A stretch of 64,000 nucleotides of DNA. Origin: Spirometra erinaceieuropaei (taxonomy: Eukaryota; Platyhelminthes; Cestoda; Diphyllobothriidea; Diphyllobothriidae). Each line of letters begins with the position of its first letter. Position 1 is the first letter of the stretch. Below, one piece after another: positions 45,948-57,530 of the stretch. The DNA lies in NCBI GenBank assembly GCA_902702965.1, contig CACRXP010000031.1, positions 2,018,367 through 2,082,366 on the forward strand, given 5' to 3'. The position numbers and the translations under genes are program-made. The notes below the pieces were generated by a model, which was given only the letters and a program-made list of their open reading frames with translations, had not been told where the DNA came from and made no database searches.

Positions 45948-46170
45948 CCTGATCGGTGGGCGACCACTTTATTCTAGCTAATTTTTCCGATCCGGACGGA
46001 TAAGACAGCGACTCCGTGGCCCAATGGTAAAGCAGTTGATGTAACGCTCGCTCACCAACGAGTCGAGTTAAAATTCCGAGCTATCCAAACCTGGGGTTGG
46101 GCTGACATGGTTTGGCTAGCCAGAAATGGCTATCCTAGTGTACTTTGCCCTTGTCGGTTCTTCCGCTCCG
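45948..46170 (+). repeat. tRNA-derived SINE, family S1, copy b
   Basis: It shares the upstream GCCTGATCGGTGGGCG, the A-box-like GGCCCAATGGTAAAGC and the body GCTAGCCAGAAATGGC with copy a. The B box is eroded. Confidence 0.6.
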
Positions 46171-46705
46171 GACATTAGATAGATGCAAATGTTCTCTCCT
46201 CCCAGTTCGACAGCCACAAATTCCTGCAATAATGGAAAGGAGATAGATGAAGGGCTATCGAGCAAGGGGAGACGGTTTGGAATGACGACTTTGTTTTAAG
46301 TATCCATTTTTGAAGGTTATATGTGAGTATTCTTTATTGGCTGCTAGTGCAATAACAGAGATCGGCGGAGAATGATCCTAACTGTGGTCACCCATCAGTT
46401 ACCGCACGCTTCCGTAAGTCTGTTCTCCCCGTCAAACATGCCTTACGAGAGGTGCCGATAAGGATGCCTGATTGGTAGCGAGAGTTGACACACATGGAGA
46501 TGAACGTCGTTCATGGCCGCCTGGTGAAATTTTTCACCTATCAGGTTGTCCTCAGGATCGTGTAATTTTGCGTGACTGAATTTACCAGTTGATCGACTAG
46601 GGTGTTCGTCAGTCATGACTACTGCATTCGCCACACTGTTTTTATCGTTCCGTTCCGTTACCAGAAGAAGCGACAGTTATGGGGAGTACTAGCCAGTCAT
46701 CAGTC
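46171..46705. other. Unassigned interval
   Basis: A 63-codon minus-strand ORF at 46443-46634 is unremarkable. Nothing else is recognised. Confidence 0.3.
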
Positions 46706-46815
46706 ACTGACGCAGGACTGGAGATTGCTGCGCAGGGCTATGTATGCCGACGTTAGATCGATGCGTCGGCTGATTCAGTTCTCATCTGATGCTCAGACTT
46801 TGATCGATTTTCAGT
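46706..46815 (-). pseudogene. Diverged PLE family C endonuclease fragment (C3)
   Basis: The plus strand aligns base by base with 62815-62925 (CAGGACTGGAGATTGCTGCGCAG against AAGACTGGAGATGACTACGCAG, then AGATCGAT, TCATCTGATGC). That part encodes the C-terminus of the GIY-YIG domain of family C. It is too diverged to translate cleanly. Confidence 0.5.
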
Positions 46816-47249
46816 TAAAATTTTCTCCAGTTCATTCACAAGGTTAAAAGAGTCCCTCTCATTTATTCCTTGTCACCCCGAAAAAGAAAGTCGGCAGGAG
46901 GGCTCATGGAATTTAAATAATTTCCAACTATACTGGTGTGAGCATGGATAATGGCAAGTAAAACTAGATTTCAAGTAGGCATGGGTAGGGATGGCAATAA
47001 TTACGGCATTTTTCTGAAACCGAAGTATTTGTTTAATGCGCTTTTAGCATCACAGTTTTACAGCTCGTCCAAATAACAGTAGACGTTTTCAGTACTAGCC
47101 GTATCTTTAGAAATTATGTCATATGTCCTATTAATATAAGAGTGACGAGTGAAAATGTCTATTACTTATTAGGCGATATTAGTCAGTCGTGTCTCACAAG
47201 ACGGATCCGGATTAACTGCTAAAATAATAGCTCGGTAAGATGATAGTTG
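46816..47249. other. Unassigned interval
   Basis: No recognisable gene or repeat. Confidence 0.3.
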
Positions 47250-47779
47250 GTAGCCGTGCCCACAGACTCCACAATGGTGCCTACTGGCTCGATTTCAGTA
47301 GCTGTGATTGCGTTCTCATTATGCTCCTAAATTCACGCGCGCGCTGTATTACCTGTATTAGATTCATTTTAGAGGTGCTATCCTGGGCAGATTTGCACAG
47401 GTAACGATGACAATGAGGCTTACCCTATATCAACTTTCATTAGAAGAGGTAGTCGGCAGGCGTGCCCAAAGAATCCACAATTGTACCTACTGGATTAATT
47501 TCAGTAGGTATGATTACGTTCTCATTATGCTTCTAAATTTACGCGCTCGCTGTATTACCTGTACCAGATTCATTGTGGAGGTACTATCCTGGGCAGATTG
47601 GCACCGGTAACGATGACAATGAGGCTCTCCCTACATCAACTTTCATAAGAAGAGGAAGCTTTTGCCTGCCTCATTCATTGTAGAGGTACTATCTTGGGCG
47701 GATTGGCACCGGTAACGATGACAATGAGGCTTACCCATTATCAACTTTCATAAGCAGAGGTAGCTTTCGACTGCCTCAT
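47250..47779. repeat. Tandem array: two 206-bp units plus a half unit
   Basis: Unit 1 (about 47250-47455) and unit 2 (47456-47661) share CGTGCCCA, TTTCAGTAG, TGTATTACCTGTA and GGTAACGATGACAATGAGGC. A third, partial unit of about 105 bp (47673-47779) repeats only the second half, ATTCATTGTAGAGGTACTATC through GACTGCCTC. Confidence 0.85.
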
Positions 47780-50700
47780 TATTTGCGGATTTTCTCTTCC
47801 GCCAAACCAATTTTTCGCATAAAAGTCTTACCCGGCTTGCGTTGTGGCGTCCCGCTTGCCGCTGCTTGACTCTCGTGTTCTTCTGTCCATTATGTTGGAT
47901 GGAGTTCTATCGCACACACTGCGGAATGACCTTCGGACCAGTTGCCTTCTTCCCCATTGGTTGTTCGCCTTCACTTGCTTTTCTTTCCAATCTGAGGCTA
48001 GGATGCATTTATTCCGCACACCGTTCAGAGTCTCCTTGCTCATTCCCATACCTTCCTTGTATTTTTCACCTAATCTAAATTAGGCTTCCACTTTACCTCT
48101 CGCGTCAATTCCTAGCATATACTACAATCGCCATTTACCCGTCCACTCAGTTGTCCCACCCGTATAGCCCCTATTACCACCGGTCCCGATTGACAGGCAG
48201 CTGGGAGTTTGCGGTGTCAGGAGGGCTACCAAGTATCATCTAACCAATAACTCTCTGTAGAAAGGGAGGAAACATGACTGAAATATAACCATTCCACCCC
48301 ATCCCTGAAATCCGCGCTCACGTTAGTGTTATGGCTAGGACACGTGAATATTAAGGTTCCCTGGAAATTTTACGTAAGGCCGCTTACATTACTGGTAGGG
48401 CATTCCTATGTCCGCGTCCAGCCCAACGTTCAGTCATAATGACGCACGTTTAAATGGACAATGCCAAATCCTTAAGCTATTCAGGGTCTAGCTGGAACTA
48501 AGCACTTTTAAAATGTGTGAGTTAATATGGGATGACAGTTTCCGGGGTTGGTTCCGCTGATGAACTTCTCGTAGAAATTACGCAATGCGTTGAATACCAA
48601 CCTTGGAATGCTGGATTTCGGTTGCCGCATTCACGGAGTACGGTTTGAAGGGATGTTTAGTTCTGCAGCACCAGCTGGAAAAATGAGGCCAAAACACCCG
48701 TAGTACGAGGAATGGTGGTAAGGGGTTTCACGGCTGGGGCCGTTGGTGAGGTCTGCCGTGTTAAAAAGCACGGGAAGAAGTAGGCGACGCGTGGGTAAAT
48801 CAACATGGTGAGAAGGTGAATAAGACGATCGAAAGTGAAAAAAGGGAAAGAATTTGCCAACATTTCGCGGAAATCGCCGTGCTTGGCCAGGGCAGGAGGA
48901 AAATGCATCCTAGTAGTAAGTACCCAATCAGAAATGGGATTTCAGCGCCGAGGTCAGTCCGCAAACTGTGTGGAAGAGACGGAGCACAGCGTAGGTAAAG
49001 ACGCAGCAGAAAATGACGAAATGGCCACGTGACAATAGGATGTGGAGCGCGTAATTCTGCGTTCTTGTTGTAACAAATGACCATTTCGAGGTAGCAGCAG
49101 TCTTTGAAACGGCTAAGACAATTGGGGCAGGGTGGTAAATAGTAACGCAAGGGTGAAGTAGCCTAGACATTTAGTTAGTCTGAACGTAAAAGTGTTTTAA
49201 CTATTCCATTGGCAGACCGCAGACGAGTAAGCCGCATAGAAGAGTAAGACCGCAAAGAGGATAAGCAAACGGGATTTAGTAAAACCCTAGAGGCAATCAA
49301 GTCGCCTCAACTTTTATAATGCCTGCAAGCGAACAGGTTGCTGAAGTCGGAGGTTAACTGCTGTTATCGCCGACCGATGAGGCAGCATACCGACGACCAT
49401 CCGTTTAGGTGCGGCCGGTGTAGAACCAGCTAATCACTCAGACACCGGTTAACATTCAAACCCGAATTGATGTCATTTGGGGGCAAGATTCTCTGTTGTC
49501 GCAGACGCGGCCGCAATCTCCTCCCGTTGGTCTCCATCAGTACATCAATCTAACCACTTCCCTCTGTCTACTTTTGCTTCCCCAAATCGCACACTTCCTA
49601 TCTAGGGCCGATCCAAACGTGTTTCATTAGTACCTCCCCTCGGACAGAACCATGCCACCATGTTAGCCTCTACCTGGGCATTTTCTGACTTGTACAACAA
49701 TCTGTAATCCTTTTGACAACCGACTTCGTCATCCAAAACGTCCACAAATAAGACGCCCTTTTTATCTTTGTTTCCTGTCATCGCCTCTAATCTCTTCTTT
49801 GAAATTTGTTAGGTCTGATTGAAAGTTTTCGCCAATTAAATCACAGGACTCCTGACTGCCATTGACATTATTATTGTTCTATTAATGCAAGCATAAATGT
49901 AGAGATTATCAGTTCACTTAAACGTTCGAATACATTTACGAAAATCCCATATTCCTGTGATATTTTATTTACATCCGCAGCTCATACGAGAAGCACTGAT
50001 TTCCCCCATAAAATCAATAAACAGTGTTTTCGTTTGGTGCGTTTCTTAGTAACAATACGAACGTTTATCAAGTAGACTAACTACAAGCATCGCAACATAT
50101 GATTGAAAATATGGGTAACCACTGCACGGCCGGTCTTCGCAGGGTTCGAGGTTCACTTAGGATATTAATCGTGAAGGTAGTTTGATCGCCTGAGGAGATT
50201 GGGCGTCAGTTTCTACTAACAAGTATCCCCTTTCTACGACCACTGACAAAACAAATGAGGAGAAAGTGTGGACTATCTCAAAATATTAAATTTTTGTGTT
50301 GTTATAATTCGCAAGCAGAGACGGCAGGGTCAGTAATCAGAAGGTTGGATTTCTTCAAAGCAGATTTTTCGAATAATAGATCAACAAACGCATTACTAAA
50401 CGAAGGTCTGCTCTAGCCAGAAATTCACACAATTTGATTTCCTCTGAGTACTATTAATACAAATGTGGTCATATTAATAACAATCACATAATCGGTCTCC
50501 TATTTATGAGCTGCCTTATCATATGACTCCTAAAACAAAGAGCATAAAGTCATTTTTCTGTCAGTTTATACTTCAATGAACAGAGCATGTGGAGATGCTG
50601 TTACTTATTAAGTATATTTTACACAGATGGGCATGCTTCCTAACGCGATTCTACCCCCACATGCTGAAAACAACTTTTAAATTGCAAATAAACAACAAAA

Positions 50701-51570
50701 AAATAATATAACCAGAAGGTGGCCTACGTGCGCCGGCCTAACTTACACATTAACGTAATGCTGCAGCCAATCAACAGACGCAACGAACCCTTCTCCACCC
50801 CTCAAGCTCGCTTGAGTAATTAGGCGGGAAGTTAAAGTGCCAAACGTTTGGTTATGCAAATCACGCGGGCAATGAAAGCGCCTGCATTAACGATTCAGGT
50901 GCGGGCGACAGAACCAGTACTTCGCCTGAATCCGAACATCCGACACGAATGGGGGAGAGGTTAGTTTCAGTAGATGGGGGTAACGGCATTCTCCTAATAG
51001 TGCGCCCCAGCTAGCCCTGTCTGATGGTGGCTATCAGCCGAAATCCACACGAACAGATTTCTAATTCCGCTGATCGGGACTCATTCCACTAATGGAGCAG
51101 AATCTTTAAATGGTAACACATGAGCCACAAAGCATAGTGCTTGATACTGTCTAGTTGGCTGAATGTGGCTATTTCAGAGACTACTCTGAATCAAATAAAG
51201 CCATCATTGAAAATTTGATATTCGCTTTCTCACATGACAGGACCCAAAATTTGATTATGTTAAGTCAGGGACGTTGTTAAAGGCCGAATTATTCTCCAAG
51301 TGAGGTAGCGCATGCTTTACTCTTCTTTATGGCTTACTGGCTTTACAAGTTCGACAACAGTAGGCTTTAGCGACAACACTGCACTCCTGAATAGGAGATA
51401 CTGACTGAACTGTTTCAGTTTACACCCTATACTATAATAAGCATTGGGCCAGCAATCAACACCAGAGGCTTTAATTTGTGATTTTGGCAGACTTAAGCTA
51501 TTTATTTGAACCAGCTGTGAAAATCTCGGCGGGTGGCTTAAACTGAACGTGATTAGGCTCATAGCTCCCG
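47780..51570. other. Long unassigned interval
   Basis: About 3.8 kb with no gene, RNA or repeat I recognise. The longest ORF is 116 codons on the minus strand (48800-49150), mostly hydrophobic, with competing ORFs on the other strand. Confidence 0.3.
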
Positions 51571-51662
51571 GTGCGGATTCGCAACTCAGGCGGTTAGATC
51601 GTTGACTGTACTCAAAGCCTACCCTCGTTGTCGCATGTTCCAATCCCATCGAGTCCGTCCAA
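51571..51662 (+). repeat. tRNA-derived SINE, family S2, copy b
   Basis: AACTCAGGCGGTTAGATCG (A-box-like), TGACTGTACTCAAAGCC and GTCGCATGTTCCAATCCCATCG (T-arm-like) follow tRNA order. The ends do not form an acceptor stem. It aligns with 45431-45513. Confidence 0.5.
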
Positions 51663-51989
51663 ATCTCACAATTGGGTCAAAAAATCATAGACTTTATCAA
51701 AATTGTGCTTTGTATTCATGTTTCAGATACTGTAGTGTTATTCTTGCCTTTTTATCGGATGGTGGAAATTCCTCGTCGTGCATTTTACACGCGGAAAATT
51801 TATGCGAAACACTTAACACAAGGAAAAGTATTTGGCGCGCATACGCGTGCTTTCAACAAATTCTCATTGGGTCAGTACATTTGTATGGGAACGAGGTACA
51901 AACTAAAACGTGTGAGCGGTAAGAGCAATCGATTAAGATTCGTCTTTGCATACAAACGGGGTATGTGAACAGATCGGAGGGAAGGGAGG
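51663..51989. other. Unassigned interval
   Basis: Overlapping ORFs of about 100 codons lie in two plus frames without known features. Confidence 0.3.
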
Positions 51990-52640
51990 GGCGGCAGTAA
52001 GTGGCAGTGAGAGTTAGAAAGGGCCCTGTCACAAGGGGTGGTCGGGGCGCGGAGCCATGCATACATATAATCGATTCTGACCCACGGCAGACGCGGAGCG
52101 TGCAAGAGGTTCTTCTGCGTGCACAGGACCGGCCTTTGTAGCCTGACGGCAGTCGCTTCTGCTGTTGCTAGTAAGCGCTGACCCAATCGCTTAGAAAGTT
52201 AGGTTGGGCCTTGTAAATCTCAACGATGGCTTCGATGGGATCCACACAATGCCCAGAATCAACCACGCGTGCGAGGATGGAGCTGGGAATGCTCTTAACT
52301 TCATCTTTCTTCAGCCATGCCGGCAGGTACTCTCGTATTCTTGCGGAGAGGCGCCGACTCGTACGAGCAACATAACCTGCTCCATAGGAGCAAGTAAAGG
52401 AGTAAATGCACATGGGGGTGGTGTGAAATGGTAGTATGCCCCTACTTTGGTAGTCTAACCCTACCTTTTCCGCGTAGGACGGGGTTGGTCGAAGACAATA
52501 CTTGAACTCTTGCTACCGGGATGGTCCGTGAAACGGCCTGGTCAAGACACCTTCTCAGGAGGTCACTCGCCGCGTCCCCATTCATTAACATGCATATTGG
52601 GTCCGCGCATAGGTGCCGGTTTGCCAATGATTAGCAGCCA
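51990..52640 (-). pseudogene. Penelope-like element, family B, copy B2 (GIY-YIG endonuclease)
   Basis: From right to left: LLRRCLDQAVSRTIPVA, then after a frameshift MCIYSFTCSYGAGYVARTSR, RIREYLPAWL, SIPSSILARVVDSGHCVDP and, after another frameshift near 52190, LLATAEATAVRLQRPVLC. This is a GIY-YIG domain with a short CxxC-like front and the GYVxRT core. The RT is absent. No terminal hairpin is seen. It confirms the identity of the more decayed B1. Confidence 0.8.
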
Positions 52641-52680
52641 CTTGTGAATTTCAACACCCTTCATGATTTAGGTAGGAAAC
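52575..52680. repeat. Diverged repeat shared with 54155-54245
   Basis: CATTAACATGCATATTGGGTC, GTTTGCCAATG and AATTTCAACACCCTTCATG correspond to similar blocks at 54155-54245. It overlaps the upstream part of B2 and may therefore be part of the family B element. Confidence 0.5.
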
Positions 52681-54154
52681 TGTACTTATTCATAGCTAAG
52701 GGTCTATCAATTCCGTAAACAATACAATTTCAAATGTGCCGCCGTCCTTTTACAAACAATCTGAATGATGTATTGTAGTGTTGAGCAGAGGACCGATCCA
52801 GAAAAGAAACACCAGTTAGATGAGCTGGAGAAGTGCCAATTATCACGCTTAACTAAGTGCCCTTCGTTATCAGACGATGTGTCGACATATCGTGTTCATG
52901 TCCGATAGCGCGCTGGCAAACGTGCTGTTACCGCTGACACCATCAACGCGCACAAGCCGCCTTCTAATGAATCTCAGTTTAAAATGTTTCCATACGCGGT
53001 CCCTGTAGATAATATATTTGAGGATTTAAAAATGCCCAAAATTACTCAAAAGGGGATGACACTGTCGTGCAATTAGGCATCAGTTTGCCGCTGCCAGCTT
53101 TGGAAACACAACGTCCATGAATAACAGAAGAAAGCAGAAAATAACCTGTTTCATAGTAATGAAAACATAGGCAGATCAAAAGCAACTGATCTATAGATTG
53201 GCTGAGATTTTGCCATATTCTTGGGCGAATTAGCTCCTGAAAATACGCACCCTTTGTTTTTGTCGCTTAGGGCCTTATTTGCTCGATGTAAACATTAAAA
53301 ATAGATGCAAGACCTCGCACGTTCGACTAGCTAGCGTTTTCTACCTAAAGCCTCTATTGTTGTTGACAAAATAAATATATTTTGAGCAAACTCATTTGGC
53401 AGCATTTTGCGACGATTCGCAAGCAGAACCTGGATATCATTTAGTTATCGTTTCAGGGTTGTTCAAAAGATGCTGAATAGTGCTTAGTTTTCTAAATGTC
53501 GCGTAGAGTCGTCAAAGGTAACGATTGGGCATCGGGTAGAATGGGAGGCTGCGATGTGATTGCCGTTTGTTTTCAGACTGATTTTACAGTTCAATAGAAG
53601 CGCACAGGATGTGTTCGCATTACACGGTGCATTCGAAATTTAAGAATGTAAAGATTCTGTGTTTAAGTCCTAACTAGAAAGATGTTAATTCATAAAAATG
53701 TACATGTTCGCTTTAAGGGGATGTTAAGAAAAGTGAGAGCCGAATTGTTTTTGAACATCAGGTGCGTCGGCCATATCGACGAAATCAAGCGAACTCGTTT
53801 TCGTCTTGTTACATTGCATCCCAATCAATCCAAAAGCGTAAAAAATTCCACGAATCTTCGGTAAACCGTTTGGGAATCAATGCCCAGAAAGTAGGCTGTT
53901 GGAAAACCCACATACCTGAAGTTATACTAATTACTAAAGTGTATTTAAATGTAGACTTCTCTTAAAATCTGCGTTTAAAGGTTATAGATTTTGCGTGGGT
54001 TGACATTCTATATATTAAAAGCTAAATTTTACGCAAGTAAAACCATGTTTTGGCGTTTTCGGGATTTTCTGCTTATCCATATAGTTTACATTATTAAGCG
54101 ACGTAACATTGCCTTTAATATTCATTTAGTGTTTTTATTCCGTTAAAGTTCTTA
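52681..54154. other. Unassigned interval
   Basis: No recognisable gene or repeat. Confidence 0.3.
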
Positions 54155-54245
54155 TTCATTAACATAACTTTTGGGTCACGCATTGGTGGCGTTTTGCCAG
54201 TGGTTAACCGTCATTCGTAAATTTCGACACCTTTCATGTGTTAGA
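54155..54245. repeat. Second copy of the 52575-type repeat
   Basis: CATTAACATAACTTTTGGGTC, GTTTTGCCAGTGG and AATTTCGACACCTTTCATG align with 52575-52680. It suggests another family B remnant, in the same orientation. Confidence 0.45.
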
Positions 54246-56400
54246 TCACGAACGTTCTTCAACGTTTATCCATCTTCTATGCACCTTCTGTTGAATCGTT
54301 GTTGTTTGCAAGCTAGAGCGTTAAATCTTTAACTTAATGGAACTCCTGATATGATGCTGAATGAAATTAAAAATGAGAGACAGGTAGCATATGAGAAGCA
54401 ATGGTAATCTGAGGCCACCGGGTGACTTAGGGTATCTGAACACGACTGATCCTCATAACCGAAAAGGGAACTGTTCAAACGGATAAAATGGCAGAACCAG
54501 TTTCCGGCAGCAGCCTGATGCAGAGTATCATTTAAACTGCAGGAGTCTGCGGCGATTTTGATGGGGACATTTTTGTTGGGTAAATACTGCTCATCGCTTC
54601 TGGCTAGAATGGTAAATGTAGAAAAGCACTTAAAGCAACTGCGTATTAGAGGGTAGTAAAAAAGAATGTGCGTTTTGAAAAAAAGGGAAACAACTAACAT
54701 TTTAGGACTAATAGAGTTGTTTTTGCTTTCGACTTCAGCGTAATCCCGACCGGAGTACACATCGCAGGCGAGGGTGGTACGTGTAGTGTTCTCCAGGTAG
54801 ATGCAGTAGGCAGTTGGGGGTGTACGACAGACATTAGCCTGCCCGTGAATATACAAAGCCTCTTTTATTTCTCTCGGTTTAATGCCAGCAAATGTGTGGA
54901 AATTGGCGCATGTCTAGGTCACAAGTGCTAAGCCTTTGGATGCATTTTCTAAGACATTTCAGTGCCTTTTAAATGTTGAAAGACGACTTAACGGAAGTGT
55001 TACGTGTGAACCCACGTAACTATCGCTACGCTTTTCTGCCGAAATATTTTGTTTGTCTGCGCACATAACAAATAATTACACTCTCAATCATAAAATATCT
55101 GGATAACTATTTTAAGCAAACGTCTGACTCATTAAAGATCATCTCTGGTTTCTGTGAAGATATGTAAATTTAACTAGTCCCGGATGAAAAAAGTAAAACG
55201 ACACGCTGTTACCACAGCACATGTTTCCCCGAAGCCGATAGGATCCTTGTCAGCGCATTTTTGTAAACTCACAATAATCTCTTTGTTCTGCCCGACCTGT
55301 ATGCCGTCAGTAATCTTGCACATATTTTCCTTTACATGTTTCCCTCGTTGCGGCTTTCATGCGTGCCTTCTAAATGACGCCCAAGCACTCGCAACACTGG
55401 TCCCTTAATCAGCCGTTACCACTCACGACACGCAAGATTCCTAAACCAGGCAAACTACAGAGCTCTCAACAAAATGTCAGTAATGAGGTTATGAGGGTAA
55501 AATCCATTTTGCTTCCTCATCTAGTATCCGCCAACGATTCCAGGAATGGCGTTAGTTTGGCAACAAACTGACAGTTTTCAATGTCCACCGCCCTAAACTT
55601 CTGGGCCACTGCTTGCGACAGTGGGCATATAAGATATTAATTCTAGGCCTCGGCGGGAAAATCGGAGCTTTAGCCTTGTTGAGATGACGCATCTGGCCTA
55701 CACATCGCACCAAGAGTTGCCGACCTGCTAATATAAGTAAAATCCCAAGTGGCACACTTATGAGCTAAACACTTCACAAATGCTAATCCATCAGGTTGCG
55801 CTGCCCAGCTTAGAAAACTGGTTTGCTGATACCAGATAGCCTCCACTAACAGTTACGGTATGTTTGGTCGATATAACACAAACGTTGTCTGCGCGCTGAC
55901 AGTCGATGTATTGGTGGCGCGCTCGAAGACTTTAGAATGCAGTCGTCATCGAAGAGGATACAATACATTCTGGACGTGAAGGTAATTGTGATGGACTACA
56001 GACGGTGGATTTTAATAATTTACCTGAGATCAAAAGCGCATCTCGCTATCTGGTCGACCCCTTTGGCCGGTGTCCGACAGCATTGTGTAGAATTTGAGGC
56101 TGGGGTGGGTAGACTGCGGATGCTTCCTTGCTTCGCCCTACGTATCCCCACGTAAGTCACTTACATTCATTCATTGTCTGGCATGCTTCCCACTATACAA
56201 CTATATAGCTGTCTTTCCGTCGTCGTGAATCGTCTGTGACAACCAAATCGTCCCACAGCTTTGAATGCTCCATATGGATCAATGAAGGTGTTGTAGAGGC
56301 CGATGGACATATTTCTGCAGTTGCCGGGCAATATGAAGAGTGTTTTGCGGACACCGAGACTGCCGCATTGTGTTGCGCGGTTATTCTGGAATTGGTATCC
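54246..56400. other. Mostly unassigned interval
   Basis: Apart from the ORF at 54329-54856, nothing is recognisable. Confidence 0.3.
54329..54856 (-). CDS. Unassigned 175-codon ORF
   Basis: This is the longest single ORF that is neither low complexity nor an identified element. Its middle (RSDEQYLPNKNVPIKIAADS and GNWFCHFIRLN) has a balanced composition. The C-terminal 25 residues are hydrophobic (CLSFLISFSIISGV). I do not recognise a family and see no paralogue in the window. It could be an exon or chance. Confidence 0.25.
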   Translation of the reverse strand: MYIHGQANVCRTPPTAYCIYLENTTRTTLACDVYSGRDYAEVESKNNSISPKMLVVSLFFKTHILFYYPLIRSCFKCFSTFTILARSDEQYLPNKNVPIKIAADSCSLNDTLHQAAAGNWFCHFIRLNSSLFGYEDQSCSDTLSHPVASDYHCFSYATCLSFLISFSIISGVPLS

Positions 56401-56576
56401 ACTCCCTAAAAGGCCTTCAGGTGATTCAGTACTACCACCCTCTTCGAAAGTTTGAAAAACTGCAAGACGGGTAGACCCTGCTGCGCTTCATCTCCGACAA
56501 TGCGTATGTATCGGCTGGGATAAATCTTGAGCACCCAGCTTCGGTTTCTAGGACAAAAGGAAAGCCACTGGAACCT

Positions 56577-56773
56577 AGAAGAAGAAGAAGAAGAAGAAGA
56601 AGAAGAAGAAGAAGAAGAAGAAGAAGAAGAAGAAGGAGAAGAAGAAGAAGAAGAAGAAGAAGAAGAAGAAGAAGAAGAAGAAGAAGAAGAAGGAGAAGAA
56701 GAAGAAGAAGAAGAAGAAGAAGAAGAAGAAGAAGAAGAAGAAGAAGAAGAAGAAGAAGAAGAAGAAGAAGAAG
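56577..56773. repeat. (GAA)n microsatellite, about 65 units, two GGA interruptions
   Basis: About 197 bp of GAA with GGA variants at two places about 57 bp apart. It directly adjoins the 3' end of a minus-strand PLE (A6), whose end elsewhere is a short TTC run. Poly-Glu and poly-Ser frames are not genes. Confidence 0.97.
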
Positions 56774-56795
56774 CGATCACTGGAACAAAGAGTTC

Positions 56796-56840
56796 ATTGA
56801 CCTGACGTTTCGGATTCTCACTCGAACCCATCATCCGACA
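56796..56840 (-). other. PLE 3' hairpin motif (copy A6)
   Basis: The minus strand reads CGGATGA-T-[GGGTTC GAGTGA GAATCC]-GAAACGTCAGG. The six-pair arm has one G-U wobble; the core has CGG instead of CTG. The usual AATAAA is CAATGAA here. Confidence 0.7.
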
Positions 56841-56965
56841 CAGTCCCAGGTTTGGATAGAGGAAGCACAACAAATGCAGTATGCAGAGTATGTACTTGCC
56901 ACGGGGTCATACGGGTACTATAATTGACAGCTCTCGCGATCACCGCTGTGGGTAGTAATTGATGT

Positions 56966-57216
56966 AAGGTGATACCATACTAACAGCACAGATAATAGAC
57001 AAAAACCTATACCCGCGTGTTTCGTTGATTTTCTGCATGGCGCAGCTGCGAGGGGTTCAGCTCGTCAGTGGGCTCCCCTGTTTTCTGGTACATACTCCAA
57101 TTTAGAAATTGTCGTTTTTAATTTCCTCCGACATTATCTACGAACCTGGAGTAGATCAGTTTATTCAAGGTCTATAGGCACAGACCGCGAATTTTACGTA
57201 TGAATATTTGGGCCGA
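56966..57216 (+). mobile_element. SINE-like repeat Q, copy 3, nested in PLE A6
   Basis: The insert is flanked by AGTAATTGATGT (56954-56965) and AGTAATTGATAT (57217-57228), a 12-nt target duplication with one mismatch. It contains the Q landmarks CGCGTGTTTCGTTGAT and GAGGGGTTCAGCTCGTCAG. Its end, TATTTGGGCCGAAG, resembles sequence just left of 14097. Target duplications of this length fit LINE-driven (target-primed) insertion. Confidence 0.7.
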
Positions 57217-57530
57217 AGTAATTGATATGATAATGGCTTGTCAGTCGGCGTCCGAGTCGTTAGGGGCCGCGACCCTATTATGCGTGTCGGATGTTGGCGT
57301 GATGATTACTCGGCAATCTGGCCCACCGTCACTGCAGTTGTTGGCCGCCCACGCCATCCCCACATGACTGATTCCCCTGCCCAGCGAATGTTTCAGCACT
57401 GAATATGCCCACGCAGTGGCTAGGCTCGCAGCTCACGCGGCGTTCATCACTAGCAAGGATTTCCGCCTCTTAAAACTTGAAAATATGGCCGACTCCCGTG
57501 GAATGAGCCATCACCATCGGCAAGGCGGGT

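Larger units (their letters stand above)
56774..57530 (-). pseudogene. Penelope-like element, family A, copy A6 (3' part, split by an insertion)
   Basis: Right to left: MAHSTGVGHIFKF from the endonuclease end, then the C-terminal/3' region with GGCGTGATGATTACTC-type sequence also found in A7. The copy is interrupted at 57216-56966 by repeat Q. After that the 3' UTR resumes, with the hairpin at 56840-56796 and the TTC tract. The upstream two thirds of the element are missing. Confidence 0.75.

Noticed and set aside
50095..50165. tRNA-like sequence with GGTTCGAGGTTC
   Set aside because: No matching A box, anticodon arm or second copy was visible.
56406..56873. 155-codon poly-Ser ORF and the opposite poly-Glu ORF
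   Set aside because: They are products of the (GAA)n tract at the end of a PLE copy.
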